A stretch of 64,000 bases of DNA from Nocardiopsis metallicus (GTDB lineage Bacteria > Actinomycetota > Actinomycetes > Streptosporangiales > Streptosporangiaceae), in the NCBI RefSeq assembly GCF_014201115.1, contig NZ_JACHDO010000001.1, positions 3,720,001 through 3,784,000 of the forward strand, read 5' to 3'. This document shows positions 20,856-30,415 of the stretch, piece by piece. The notes under the pieces are model-generated. The model saw only the letters and a program-made list of their open reading frames with translations. It was not told the DNA's origin and made no database searches. The translations under genes and the position numbers were made by a program. Within the stretch, counting starts at the first letter, position 1, and the number at the start of each line of letters is the position of its first letter.

Positions 20856-20895
20856 GATCGGGGGCGGGCAGCCCTCAGGCTGCCCGCCCCCGATC
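20856..20895 (+). terminator. 18-bp perfect hairpin after micro-ORF
   Basis: Arms 20856-20873 and 20878-20895 (GATCGGGGGCGGGCAGCC and complement) are perfect, with a 4-nt loop. It is one of the strongest hairpins in the window, and also lies downstream of the GTPase gene on the other strand. Confidence 0.9.
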
Positions 20896-21066
20896 ACTTC
20901 GGGTCGGTCGAGGCTCACCCTCGGCCGACCTCTCGTGTTGTGGCCGCTGTGTTCTGTTGTGCGCGCCGGGACCGTATCGATCCCGAGTCCGCTTCGCGGC
21001 CCGGACCTCCACCGGCCCCTCACCACGGCACGCGGCTCAAGCCCCGACGACTCAGTTCTCGAGGAC

Positions 21067-24048
21067 TCAGCCCTTGACCCTGGCCACCTCGTAGGCGGCC
21101 CGGAAGGCCCGGTAGCGGGCGAGTTCGTTCTCCAGCTGGGTCACGACCCGGACCCCGGCGATCTCCCGGACCCGTCCCTGTGCGGTGCGCTCCACGTCCT
21201 CACGGCGCTGGACCGCGGCCACCTCCACGAGGTTCCCGCAGCCCACCCCGGTCAGCCAGCCCACCAGGAGACTGGCCAGGAGCAGGGCGCCCGAGTAGGC
21301 GATGAAGACCGGGTCATCGAACATCCGCAGGCCGGTGATGCCGCCGCCGAGCCAGCTCAGCAGGGACAGCAGGGCCCAGGCGAACCCCGCACCGGCCACG
21401 GCGAGCAGTGCGTACTGCACCGCGCGGGCCGTCTTCCACCACGACGGACTGCGGTCCGGATCACCGACCGCGCCCGCGACCGCCTCACCGAGTTCGGTCG
21501 GCAGTTCCGCCACCCCGCTGCGGGCGGCCGTGCGCATCCGGCGGCGCCACGGGCCGGGCATCTGCGCGGACACCTGGTCGGCGGCCTCACCCAGAACCGT
21601 CTCCAGTTCGGCCTCGTGCGCGTCGACCGGACCGCCCACACCGGGTTCGTCCCGGCGCAGGAAGTCGAGCTGGACCGCGGCGAGCGGGTCCTTGCGGAGC
21701 TTGGCGATCTGGCGGGCCACCGGCCAGCCGACCCGGCGCTTGCCGCGTCGGACGTCGTTGGTCTCCACCACGTCGGCCACAGCGGTGACACCGGCAGCCT
21801 TGGCCAGGCCCTCCTGGATCCGGGACCGGACCTGGGCGGGCACCGTCTCGGGGATCTCCCCTTCGCCGTAGAACTCCTCGAAGGGTTCGATGACCTGGTC
21901 CAGGTCGGCGACCAGGCGGTCGACCAGGGCCCGGCGCTCGATGACCGTCTCACTCAGGAACTCGCGCACCTCGCGAATACCCTGGCCGGTCACGGTGGAG
22001 GTGGTGATCACCCGCGGGTGCACACCCGACTCCGTCTCCAGGAGGCGGCGCAGGTCGGTGAGGAGCTCCTCCAGCTCGTCCGGCGCGACCTTGTCCACCT
22101 GGTTGAGGACGGCGACGGTGACCGCACCGTGCCCGGCCATCTTGGCCAGGTAGCGGTGGTGCACGGCGGCGTCGGCGTACTTCTGCGGGTCGAGCACCCA
22201 CACGAGCAGGTCCACCGAACCGATGAGCCGGTCGGCCTCCGCGGTGTGCATGCTGCGGACCGAGTCGTGGTCGGGCAGGTCGAGCAGGACCAGGCCGGTC
22301 AGCTCTGAGTTGCCCGTGTCCAGGACGCTGGTGCGCGAGTGCCGGTAGCGCGTGGGCACACCCAGCCAGCTCAGGAGCGCGTCGGCGCCCTCGTGCCCCC
22401 ACACGCAGGCGTGCGCCTTGGACGTGGTGGGGCGGGTGACGCCGGTCTGGGAGAGTTCGAGCCCGCACAAGGCGTTGAACAGGGATGACTTCCCGCTTCC
22501 CGTGCCTCCGGCCAGTGCCACGACCGTGTGTTCACCGGACAGGCGCAGGCGCGCCCCGGCGTGGTCCAGCAGCTGTCCGGCCCGGCCCAGGACCTCCTCG
22601 GGCAGGTCCTCCTGGCCCAGTTCGACGAGGGTGCTCAGGGCGTCCAGCCGCTCGATGAGCTCGGCGCGGCTGGTGGTGCTGGTGGGCTGCCAGTGGTCGT
22701 GGCTGGTGGGGCGGTACTCCTCTTCGTCCGCTGCCGAGCCGGAGCCGTCCCGTGCCTGCCCGCCCACGGCCTGTGGCCCGGTGCCGTGGCCAGGGGCGCC
22801 CGAACCGGAAGCGTCGGGGCCGGTGCGCGGTGCGGTGGTGTCGGCCCCGATCGCCCGGAAGGCGCCCGAGACGGCGGAGGGCCCGGGGACGCGGCGGGGC
22901 AGGGGTTCGGGGTCGTCGTCGGCGGCCCCACCCTGTTCCGGGGCCGCGGTACCCGGCTCGGCGGTCCGGGCGCTGTCGCCGGTGGCCCCGGCGGCTGCGG
23001 GGGCTCCGGCACGCGCGGTCTCCGCCGTCCCGCTCCGGGCCTCCTCCGTGTCGGTGCCCTCGGCCCGCTCGTCGTCCTCGGGGCCCGGAACCCAGGTGGC
23101 GGTGGTCTGCTGGGCGACTCCGGGGGCCGGACGGGAGGTGTGGCGGCGGGGGCGCTCCCCCCGCCCGCCGCGCTCCGAAGCGTGCTCGGGGTCGCGCTCC
23201 GCGGCGGCTTCGGCCACGGGGTCGGAGGCAGGGCCGTCCGGCCCGTCGTCGAGCAGGTCGGCACCGGCGGTGCGGTCGTCGGTCCGGCCGGTGGTACGCC
23301 GGGCCGGACGCCCGCCCTGGCCGTCCGGGCGTTCGGTGTCCGGGGTGACCGCCGGGAAGGCACCGGTGTTGCGCCCGGCGATGCGGGTGTCGTCTGCGGC
23401 CTCGGTGAGACTGCCGACCCAGCCCGCCAGACCGTCGGGGTCGTCGTGGTCGGCCTCGCCGCGGCGGCGCCGGTTCCCGTCACCGTCCACGCCTTCGGCG
23501 CCGGCCTCGTCCGCCGCGGCGGCGGAGGGGCGCGCGTGGCGCCCGAAGCGACGCTGACGGGCCCTGGCCGCTTCCGCCGACTCCGGGTGAGGTTCCGGTC
23601 GCCCTGGGGCTCTGGCGTCGCCCTGGGATTCCTCCTGGGAGGCGCCCTGTGCCGTGCCCGCTCCGGAGGGGTCCGGGTAACCGGTGATTCCGTCGTAGGC
23701 GGGCGGCTCGAAGGCCGCCGCTTCCGAGGCGGCCCGTTCACGCTCCTCGGCGTGCGCGGGGTGTTCGGGCACCGGCATCGTGTAGCCGCGCCAGGGGCCG
23801 CCCTGGTGGGAGGCGGGTTCCCTGGTCGGGGCGGAGGGCTCCGGATCCGGAGCGGCGCGCTCGTCGTTCCAGGGGCTGCTCGCCGCGGAATCGTGCGCGC
23901 GGGAATCGTGCGGGGCGGGTTCCCGGGTTCCGGCCCCCTCCGAGGCGGAACCGTCCGCGGCGGGTCCGCTCTCGCGCTCCTCGCCCTCGTCGCGGCTCGG
24001 ACCCGGACCGGTGCCCCCCGTGTGAGCGGGGTTCCACTGAGTTGTCAT
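21067..24048 (-). CDS. dynamin-like GTPase, large membrane partner
   Basis: A 993-residue protein. Residues 1 to ~450 are a disordered Pro/Glu/Arg/Ala-rich region. A dynamin/YfjP-like GTPase domain follows, with G1 GGTGSGKSS (about 513-521), G3 DLPDHDS and G4 NQVDK. Two membrane helices sit near residues 875-930. It starts at an ATG overlapping the stop of the upstream GTPase gene (ATGA), so the two are translationally coupled. Paired dynamin-like proteins of Streptomyces (DynA/DynB) stabilise FtsZ rings in sporulation septa; a similar role is inference here. Confidence 0.85.
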   Translation of the reverse strand: MTTQWNPAHTGGTGPGPSRDEGEERESGPAADGSASEGAGTREPAPHDSRAHDSAASSPWNDERAAPDPEPSAPTREPASHQGGPWRGYTMPVPEHPAHAEERERAASEAAAFEPPAYDGITGYPDPSGAGTAQGASQEESQGDARAPGRPEPHPESAEAARARQRRFGRHARPSAAAADEAGAEGVDGDGNRRRRGEADHDDPDGLAGWVGSLTEAADDTRIAGRNTGAFPAVTPDTERPDGQGGRPARRTTGRTDDRTAGADLLDDGPDGPASDPVAEAAAERDPEHASERGGRGERPRRHTSRPAPGVAQQTTATWVPGPEDDERAEGTDTEEARSGTAETARAGAPAAAGATGDSARTAEPGTAAPEQGGAADDDPEPLPRRVPGPSAVSGAFRAIGADTTAPRTGPDASGSGAPGHGTGPQAVGGQARDGSGSAADEEEYRPTSHDHWQPTSTTSRAELIERLDALSTLVELGQEDLPEEVLGRAGQLLDHAGARLRLSGEHTVVALAGGTGSGKSSLFNALCGLELSQTGVTRPTTSKAHACVWGHEGADALLSWLGVPTRYRHSRTSVLDTGNSELTGLVLLDLPDHDSVRSMHTAEADRLIGSVDLLVWVLDPQKYADAAVHHRYLAKMAGHGAVTVAVLNQVDKVAPDELEELLTDLRRLLETESGVHPRVITTSTVTGQGIREVREFLSETVIERRALVDRLVADLDQVIEPFEEFYGEGEIPETVPAQVRSRIQEGLAKAAGVTAVADVVETNDVRRGKRRVGWPVARQIAKLRKDPLAAVQLDFLRRDEPGVGGPVDAHEAELETVLGEAADQVSAQMPGPWRRRMRTAARSGVAELPTELGEAVAGAVGDPDRSPSWWKTARAVQYALLAVAGAGFAWALLSLLSWLGGGITGLRMFDDPVFIAYSGALLLASLLVGWLTGVGCGNLVEVAAVQRREDVERTAQGRVREIAGVRVVTQLENELARYRAFRAAYEVARVKG

Positions 24049-25934
24049 CGCGCAATCTCAAGGTTGTACGTGGCCTGGTAGAGCTGGACGGCGCTGTCCT
24101 CGGACGGGATGCCCGCCGTCGACAGGGCGTGGTCGAAGGGCGCTCGCTCGTGGGTGAGCAGCCCGAGGACCCGCTTGCGCAGGTTCTCCCGCGCGGAGCC
24201 GCCGATGCTTCGCAACGACTGGGCGCCGAACAGCCCCTTGAGCAGGCGCTGCGGGGACGGCCCGGAGGTGTGGGCCGCGTGGGCGCCGCCTCCGGAATGG
24301 GATCGTTCGTAGCCGAGCAGGTCGATGATCATGACCAGGGCGACGATCTCGTGGTCGAAGGTGACGAAGCGGGCCACCGATCGTTTGGTGGCGCCGTTGG
24401 CCGCGGTCATCTCCGCGATCTCCTGCTGCCACTCGGAGATCTCCTGGCGGACCTGTTTGGCGAGCAGCCCGCTGCCGGGCTGGTCGAGGGCCTTCTCCGC
24501 CAGTTCGGCGCCGCCGGGGACCTCCCGCCAGCGCTGCTCGATCTGGTCCGAGGCGCGCTCGTTGGCGGAGACCACCAGGGCCTCCAGCGCGTCGCGGACG
24601 GCGCGTTCCAGAGCGCTGACCCGCTGGCCGCGCTCGGCCTGTTCGGCGCGGCCCTTGCGGGCCCGCTTACCGCGCAGGCGCAGGCTCTTGGCGAGTTCGC
24701 CGCTGGCCGCGACCTCCTGCCACCGGGCGAGCAGGGAGCCGCGCAGCAGGGTGCCGTCGCCCAGGGCGGTGTCGATCCGGGCGGCCGCGCCGGCGTAGGC
24801 GTCGTCGACGTCGGCGCCCAGGGAGCGGCCGGTCTCGATCTGCGCCTCGACCTGCCGGGCGAGTTCGGGGACGCGGCTGCGGAAGCTGTCGATGACCCCG
24901 ATGAAGGTGCGCCGGGAGACCCGGTCACGCTGTTCGGCCTCACCGGCCACGTCCGCGAGGTAGTCCCGGATGTGGTCGGCGACGTTGGAGGTGAAGCGTT
25001 CGCCCTCGATCTGGTCGGTCTCGGGGATCGCGAAGCGGGCGGCGTTGCCCAGGCCGTTGGCCTCGAGCATCGCGCCGAAGTGGTCCAGGAGCTGGCGACG
25101 GCCCTTGCGGGGCACCCGGGAGAGCACCACGGCCAGGGAGGTGTCGCGGTCCCGGGCCACCTGGAGGAACTCCCACACGCGCGCGTCCGCGTACCGGCCG
25201 CTGGTGGTGACGAACACCCACAGGTCGGCGGCGTCCAGGAACTTGGCGGCGAACTCGTGGTGGGCGGCGACGGCGGAGTCGACGTCGGGGGTGTCGAGCA
25301 GGGCCACGCCGGGGGGCATGGCCTCGGTGGCGGCGAGCACCAGCATGCCGTCCTTGCCGGGCATGGCCAGGCCCTGCTGGCGCACCCGGGGCAGGGAGGG
25401 GATGAAGGAGGCTTCGCTGAACCAGTCGACATCGGCGGGGTTGCAGGCCAGCACCGGGCTGTTGGTGGTGGGCCGACGCACGCCGGTGGTGGTGACCTGC
25501 TCGCCGACCAGGCTGTTGACCAGGGTGGACTTGCCGGCGCCGGTGGAACCGGCCACGGCGATGAGCAGGGGGATGTCGGGACGGCGCACCCGGGGCAGGA
25601 CGTAGTCGGAGAGCTGGGCCAGGACGTCTGACTGGAGGACCTCGCCCTCCTCGGCTCCGGGGATACCCGGTGCGAACTCCAGGTCCCGGATCTGCTTGCG
25701 CAGCGACTCCAGTACCTGTTCGAAGCGGTCGTCCTCGTTGCTCGGGGCGCGGTGTTTGGCGGGTCCGGCGGGCACGGGGACCGTGGGGCCCCGGCGTTCG
25801 TCGGGTACACCGGCCAGGTGCATGGCTTCGGGGCCCGGTGCGGCGGGCTGGGCGGAGGCGGCGTCCGGTCCGGTTCCGAACCGGTCCGAGGCACCTTCGC
25901 CCGAGGCGTTCGGTGCGGCCGACGGCCGGGTCAT
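24045..25934 (-). CDS. dynamin-like GTPase, partner protein
   Basis: A 629-residue GTPase with G1 GSTGAGKST (about 125-133), G3 LLDTPDVDS and a helical stalk-like region (residues ~330-560). No clear membrane helix is seen, so it probably reaches the membrane via its larger partner. The ATG at 25934 has GAGGAGG 11 bp upstream. The frame remains open to 26075, but that would overlap cobA. It follows cobA by 73 bp and may share its transcript. Membrane remodelling during division is the inferred role. Confidence 0.85.
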   Translation of the reverse strand: MTRPSAAPNASGEGASDRFGTGPDAASAQPAAPGPEAMHLAGVPDERRGPTVPVPAGPAKHRAPSNEDDRFEQVLESLRKQIRDLEFAPGIPGAEEGEVLQSDVLAQLSDYVLPRVRRPDIPLLIAVAGSTGAGKSTLVNSLVGEQVTTTGVRRPTTNSPVLACNPADVDWFSEASFIPSLPRVRQQGLAMPGKDGMLVLAATEAMPPGVALLDTPDVDSAVAAHHEFAAKFLDAADLWVFVTTSGRYADARVWEFLQVARDRDTSLAVVLSRVPRKGRRQLLDHFGAMLEANGLGNAARFAIPETDQIEGERFTSNVADHIRDYLADVAGEAEQRDRVSRRTFIGVIDSFRSRVPELARQVEAQIETGRSLGADVDDAYAGAAARIDTALGDGTLLRGSLLARWQEVAASGELAKSLRLRGKRARKGRAEQAERGQRVSALERAVRDALEALVVSANERASDQIEQRWREVPGGAELAEKALDQPGSGLLAKQVRQEISEWQQEIAEMTAANGATKRSVARFVTFDHEIVALVMIIDLLGYERSHSGGGAHAAHTSGPSPQRLLKGLFGAQSLRSIGGSARENLRKRVLGLLTHERAPFDHALSTAGIPSEDSAVQLYQATYNLEIAR

Positions 25935-26007
25935 GATCGGTGTGCCCTCCTCATCGGTACTGGGATTCCCCCGGCGGCGCGGCTGGCGGGCAGCGCCGCC
26001 GGAGGTC

Positions 26008-27288
26008 TCACTGAAGATCGCGCCCGGTTGCCAGTTGATCGATCTCGAACTGGGCTCCCGTGTGCAGTATGTCAAGATCCCGCGCTGTTTTGACCACTTC
26101 TCCGATGATCACCACGGCGGGGGGCCGTACTTGGGCCGATCGGGCCGAGGCGGCGATGTCCGCCAGCGTACCCGTCACCGTCCGCTGTCCTGGCAGTGTG
26201 GCCTCCTGGACGACCGCGACGGGAGTGTCCGGGGCGCGGCCGTTCTCGATGAGGGCCTCGGTGATGGCCTCGATCCGCTGCACGCCCATGAGGGCGACCA
26301 CGGTGCCGCCCGCGCGGGCCAGCCCGGCCCAGTCCACGGTGGAGCGGCTGTCGCCGGGGGCCACGTGCGCGGAGACGATGTGCACGTCCTGGGCCACACC
26401 GCGGTGGGTGGCGGGGATCCCGGCACTGGCCGGGGCGGCCAGGGCGCTGGTCACTCCGGGGACGGCGATCACGGGGACGCCCGCGGCGGAGCAGGCCGCG
26501 GCCTCCTCGCCGCCGCGGCCGAAGAGGAAGGAGTCGCCGCCCTTGAGCCGGACCACGAACTTGCCTTCCCGGGCGCGCTCGACGAGGACGGAATTGATGT
26601 CCTCCTGTGTCATGGAGCGGCCGTAGGGGATCTTGGAGGCGTCCACGATCTCCACCTCCGCGGGCAGGCGGTCCAGGAGCGAGGTCGGGGCGAGGCGGTC
26701 CACCACCACGACGTCGGCCTGGGAGAGCAGCTGCTGGCCGCGGACGGTGATCAGGCCCGGGTCGCCGGGGCCGCCGCCGACGAGGGCGACACCGCGCAGG
26801 CGTTCGCGGCCGCGGCGGGCGTCCAGGGTGCCGTCGGCCAGGCCGTCGATGACGGCGTCGCGCAGGCCGGCGGAGCGCCGGGGGTCGCCCGAGGCGATCA
26901 CGCCCACGGTGATGCCGTTGGCCGAACCGCTGGCCGGGGTCCAGGCGGAGGAGGCGTGCCGGTCGTCGGCGCGCACGCACCAGACCCGGCAGCCCTCCGA
27001 CTCCTCGGCGATCTCGGCGTTGACCTCGGGAGAGTCCGTCGCGGCGTGCACGAGCCAGAAGGCGGGGGCATCGGGACCGCTGACGTCACCGGCCTCCCAG
27101 GGGCGGCGCAGCCAGGTGAGGTGGCCGGCGTCGGCGAGGTCCTCCAGAGCGGCGGAGGCCTCCGGGGAGACGAGGGTGACGCGGGCACCGGCCTCCAGTA
27201 GGACGGGGACCCGGCGTTGGGCCACCCTTCCACCGCCGACGACGAGGACGTCTCGGTCCTTCATGCGCAAGCCCAGGAGATAAGTCAC
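26008..27288 (-). CDS. cobA: uroporphyrinogen-III C-methyltransferase / precorrin-2 dehydrogenase fusion
   Basis: A 426-residue CysG/CobA-type bifunctional enzyme at the branch to sirohaem and cobalamin. The N-terminal NAD-binding domain (GLRMKDRDVLVVGGGRVA) oxidises precorrin-2. The C-terminal SAM methyltransferase starts GVALVGGGPGDPGLIT (about residue 190) and contains DASKIPYGRSMTQEDIN and RLKGGDSFLFGRGGEE. The GTG at 27288 has AAGGGG 8 bp upstream and gives the family start VTYLLGLR; the open frame extends far upstream without homology. It lies downstream of bluB-cobT, separated by a hairpin. Confidence 0.95.
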   Translation of the reverse strand: MTYLLGLRMKDRDVLVVGGGRVAQRRVPVLLEAGARVTLVSPEASAALEDLADAGHLTWLRRPWEAGDVSGPDAPAFWLVHAATDSPEVNAEIAEESEGCRVWCVRADDRHASSAWTPASGSANGITVGVIASGDPRRSAGLRDAVIDGLADGTLDARRGRERLRGVALVGGGPGDPGLITVRGQQLLSQADVVVVDRLAPTSLLDRLPAEVEIVDASKIPYGRSMTQEDINSVLVERAREGKFVVRLKGGDSFLFGRGGEEAAACSAAGVPVIAVPGVTSALAAPASAGIPATHRGVAQDVHIVSAHVAPGDSRSTVDWAGLARAGGTVVALMGVQRIEAITEALIENGRAPDTPVAVVQEATLPGQRTVTGTLADIAASARSAQVRPPAVVIIGEVVKTARDLDILHTGAQFEIDQLATGRDLQ

Positions 27289-27763
27289 GGATCGCACCCC
27301 TTCGGTCGTCCGCACCGGCCCCCCGGCTTCGACGGCGGGGTGCGCACACAGGGCCCGGGGCCTGGCGCGCCGCCGGCGATATTCGGCGATTACTCCAAAG
27401 CACCTTGTCAAAGCGGTATTACACGGAGGTAAAGGGGCGAGCACGGGAAAGGGTGACGCGCACCGCATCCAAGGCGGGGAAGGGCGAGCGGTACGGAGCC
27501 GAACGAAGCACGAGGGGGCAGCGCGGAACGAGCGACCCGCAGCGAACGACGGCGGGCGGGCAGTGCAATGCCGTGCAGTGCAGTGCGGGTATCGCAGGGG
27601 CGGGTAGCGCAGGGGCGGGTAGCGCAGGGGAACGGCGGTGCCGGGCCGGGTCGAGGCCGGACGGCCGCAAGACCCGGTCTCGGGGTGAACGACGACGGAC
27701 CCCGGCGCCGGGTCGGGCACCGGGATCCGTCGTCGGTAGCACGCTTCGGTTCGCGGGCTTCGG
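27289..27763. other. intergenic region with short repeats
   Basis: About 475 bp between cobA and bluB-cobT. It contains GGGCGGGTAGCGCAG repeated twice in tandem near 27598-27630 and the terminator hairpin of bluB-cobT. No gene was accepted. No cobalamin riboswitch core was recognised. Confidence 0.5.
27690..27735 (-). terminator. 16-bp hairpin after bluB-cobT
   Basis: CGACGACGGACCCCGG (27690-27705) pairs with 27720-27735 at 15 of 16 positions. It lies about 30 bp after the stop codon. Confidence 0.75.
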
Positions 27764-30415
27764 TTAGTGCGCGGTGGACACACCCGCGGTGTCGAAGGTG
27801 GCCACGTTGCGCAGCGCCCTGGCCGACCCCTGCAGCAGCGGCAGCGCCAGCAGCGCGCCCGAACCCTCGCCCAGGCGCATCTCCAGGTCAACCAGCGGGG
27901 TCAGCCCGAGGTGTTCCAGGGCCACCGCGTGGCCGGGCTCGGCCGAACGGTGTCCGGCGAAGCAGGCACTGAGCGACTCCGGGGAGATCGCGGCCGCCGC
28001 GAGGGCGGCCGAACCGGCGATCACGCCGTCCAGCAGCACCGGCACCCGCAGGGCCGCACCGCCGAGGATGAAACCGGCCAGCGCCGCGTGCTCCAGCCCG
28101 CCGAGCGCGGCGAGGGTCCCGATCGGGTCCTCGAGGTCCACCGGGTTGGCCTTCAGCGCCTGGCGGACCACCTCCACCTTGCGCTCGTAGGTGGCGTCGT
28201 CGATCCCGGTCCCGCGACCGGTGGCGACCGAGGGATCCGCGCCGGTGAACGCGCACACCAGGGCGGCGGCCGGGGTGGTGTTCCCGATCCCCATGTCGCC
28301 GGTGATCAGGCAGCGGTTGCCCGCCGACACCAGGTCCCGGGCGATCTCGATACCGCCCTCCAGCGCCTGGAGCGCCTGGTCCCGGGTCATCGCCGGGCCC
28401 TGGGTGAAGTCGGCGGTGCCGCGCGCGACCTTGCGCGGCAGCAGGCCCGATCCCTTCGGCAGGTCGCCGACCACACCGACGTCGATCACGGTGACCTCCG
28501 CGCCCACCTGTTCGGCGAAGGCGTTGACCACGGCCCCGCCGTCGAGGAAGTTCTGCACCATCTGCGCGGTGACCTCCTGCGGCCAGGCGGTCACCCCCTG
28601 GGCGTACACCCCGTGGTCACCGGCGAACACCGCCACGGCGGCGGGCTCGGGCACCGGCGGGGGGCACTCCCCCGCCAGCCCGGCCAGCTGCACCGAGACC
28701 ACCTCGAGGATCCCGAGGGACCCCTGTGGCTTGGTCATCCGGTCCTGCCGGTCCCTGGCTTCCTCCACGGCTCGGGCGTTGAGCGCTCCGATGGCGGTGA
28801 TGGTCTCCTCCAGCAGGGTGGTCGGCTCCTGGCCGGGCAGACCGCGGCGACCGTAACGGTCGCGGTGCACCGCCCAGGACAGGGGACGTCCCTTGGCCCA
28901 GCCACCGAGGCTGAGTTCGGGTTCGGTGGGGAACTCCTCGACGTAGCCGACGCACAGGTAGGCGACGACCTCGAGGTGAGAGGGCAGGTCCAGGATGCGG
29001 GCGACCTCGCGCTCGTCGGCGAAGGCGACCCAGCCGACACCGAGGCCCTCCGCACGGGCGGCCAGCCACAGGTTCTCCACCGCGAGCGCGGCCGAGTACG
29101 AGGCGGGCCTGGAGTGCCGTCCGGGACTGTGCGGTCCGCGACTGGGGTCGACGGTGACGACGACGTTGAGCGGGCTCTCCAGGACCGCCTCGACCTTGAG
29201 CCCGGAGAAGGCGTGCGCGCGGGTGGCGGGCCGGGTGTGGGCCTGGGTGTCGCGCTCGTTCTGCGCGAGGTCGCGCACCCTCGAGCGGAGTTCGGGGTCG
29301 TCGATGACGAGGAAGTCCCACGGCTGGGTGTGCCCGACGCTGGGCGCCTGGTGGGCGGCTTCCAGCACGCGGGTGAGCACGTCGGCGGGGACCGGCTCGG
29401 GACGGAAGCCCGCGCGGACGTCGCGGCGTTCGCGGATGGCGCGGTAGACGGCGGCGCGCTCGGCGTCGTCGAAGGCGTGGTCGGTCCCGTTCCAGACGTC
29501 GTCGGCGCCGGGCCGGCCGACGGCCGGAGCGGCCGGGGTTCCCTGGGCCGTCTGCTCCGTCTGGGCGCCCCGGGGCTGCGAGTCCCGGGAGTCGGGGCTG
29601 TGGGCCTTGGCGCTCTGAACCTCGGCGTCCTTGGTACGGGCGTCCCGAGCCTGCTCGTTCAGGGCCTGCCGGGCGGCCTGGATGGCCGGGACCAGGGCCG
29701 GGGCCTTCTCCTGCGGATCCTCTGGTTCGGTCCGTTGGTGCGGACCGGTGTGCTGCGGTGCCTCGAGGGGCGCCGCTGCTTCGTGTGCGTGCACGGTGTC
29801 GCTCTGCTTCGGTTCGGCGGCCGCGGGGTTCTCGTCCGCATGGCCGGGGTTCATGGCAGGCTCGGGCGGCTGGGGCCGCTCGGCCTCTGGAGGATGGGGG
29901 TCACGCTGTTCCTGCGGCGCCTGAGGTGCCGGTGGCACCTGTGGCGCCTGTGCGGGCCCGGGGTTACGGGTGCCCGAGCGGAAGGGGATGACGTTGAACC
30001 GGGGTTCGCTCAGCGGGGGTGCCAGGGGGGCGGCCGTCGTGGTGTGCGATGCCGGGCGAGGGTTCTCCGGTTCGGGCAGGTCCGGCCCGGGCCGTCCCGG
30101 CACCTGGTGCCCGGCGGCCGGTCCGGGTGCGGGTGGCGGGGCGGGTGCCGGCGCGGGATCGGCGGCGTTCTCGGGCGCGGGATGCGGCTCCGGCTGGGCG
30201 GGCGGCACCTCCGGTCCCGGGAACGAACGCCGGAAGGGGTTGTGCGGCGGAGCCGCGGGTCTGGGATCGCGCGCCTGGGTGCCCTTGCCGCTCTCCGGCA
30301 GTCCGTCCAGGAGGCCGCCCAGGAGCGGTCCCGCGCCGGGCGCGGGACCGCTGCCCCGCCACCTCGAGCCCTCCTGCTCGCCGCGATAGGTGTCCTCGCG
30401 GTCATCGTTGGTCAT
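27764..30415 (-). CDS. cobT: BluB-CobT fusion: DMB synthase and nicotinate-nucleotide:DMB phosphoribosyltransferase
   Basis: An 883-residue fusion that makes the lower ligand of cobalamin and activates it. Residues 1 to ~315 are a Pro/Gln/Glu/Ala-rich disordered region. Next comes a BluB flavin domain (~315-535), with AIRERRDVRAGFRPEPVP, HQAPSVGHTQPWDF and YLCVGYVEEFP; it converts FMNH2 to 5,6-dimethylbenzimidazole. The C-terminal CobT domain (~540-883) has TKPQGSLG, FAGDHGV, TGDMGIGNTT and the catalytic Glu in RLGEGSGA. The ATG at 30415 has GGGGAG 5 bp upstream. Fusion lets the product pass directly to the next enzyme. Confidence 0.93.
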   Translation of the reverse strand: MTNDDREDTYRGEQEGSRWRGSGPAPGAGPLLGGLLDGLPESGKGTQARDPRPAAPPHNPFRRSFPGPEVPPAQPEPHPAPENAADPAPAPAPPPAPGPAAGHQVPGRPGPDLPEPENPRPASHTTTAAPLAPPLSEPRFNVIPFRSGTRNPGPAQAPQVPPAPQAPQEQRDPHPPEAERPQPPEPAMNPGHADENPAAAEPKQSDTVHAHEAAAPLEAPQHTGPHQRTEPEDPQEKAPALVPAIQAARQALNEQARDARTKDAEVQSAKAHSPDSRDSQPRGAQTEQTAQGTPAAPAVGRPGADDVWNGTDHAFDDAERAAVYRAIRERRDVRAGFRPEPVPADVLTRVLEAAHQAPSVGHTQPWDFLVIDDPELRSRVRDLAQNERDTQAHTRPATRAHAFSGLKVEAVLESPLNVVVTVDPSRGPHSPGRHSRPASYSAALAVENLWLAARAEGLGVGWVAFADEREVARILDLPSHLEVVAYLCVGYVEEFPTEPELSLGGWAKGRPLSWAVHRDRYGRRGLPGQEPTTLLEETITAIGALNARAVEEARDRQDRMTKPQGSLGILEVVSVQLAGLAGECPPPVPEPAAVAVFAGDHGVYAQGVTAWPQEVTAQMVQNFLDGGAVVNAFAEQVGAEVTVIDVGVVGDLPKGSGLLPRKVARGTADFTQGPAMTRDQALQALEGGIEIARDLVSAGNRCLITGDMGIGNTTPAAALVCAFTGADPSVATGRGTGIDDATYERKVEVVRQALKANPVDLEDPIGTLAALGGLEHAALAGFILGGAALRVPVLLDGVIAGSAALAAAAISPESLSACFAGHRSAEPGHAVALEHLGLTPLVDLEMRLGEGSGALLALPLLQGSARALRNVATFDTAGVSTAH

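Noticed and set aside
20809..20895. trp-type attenuator from the Trp-containing micro-ORF
   Set aside because: No gene follows the hairpin on the same strand, and no alternative antiterminator pairing was seen.
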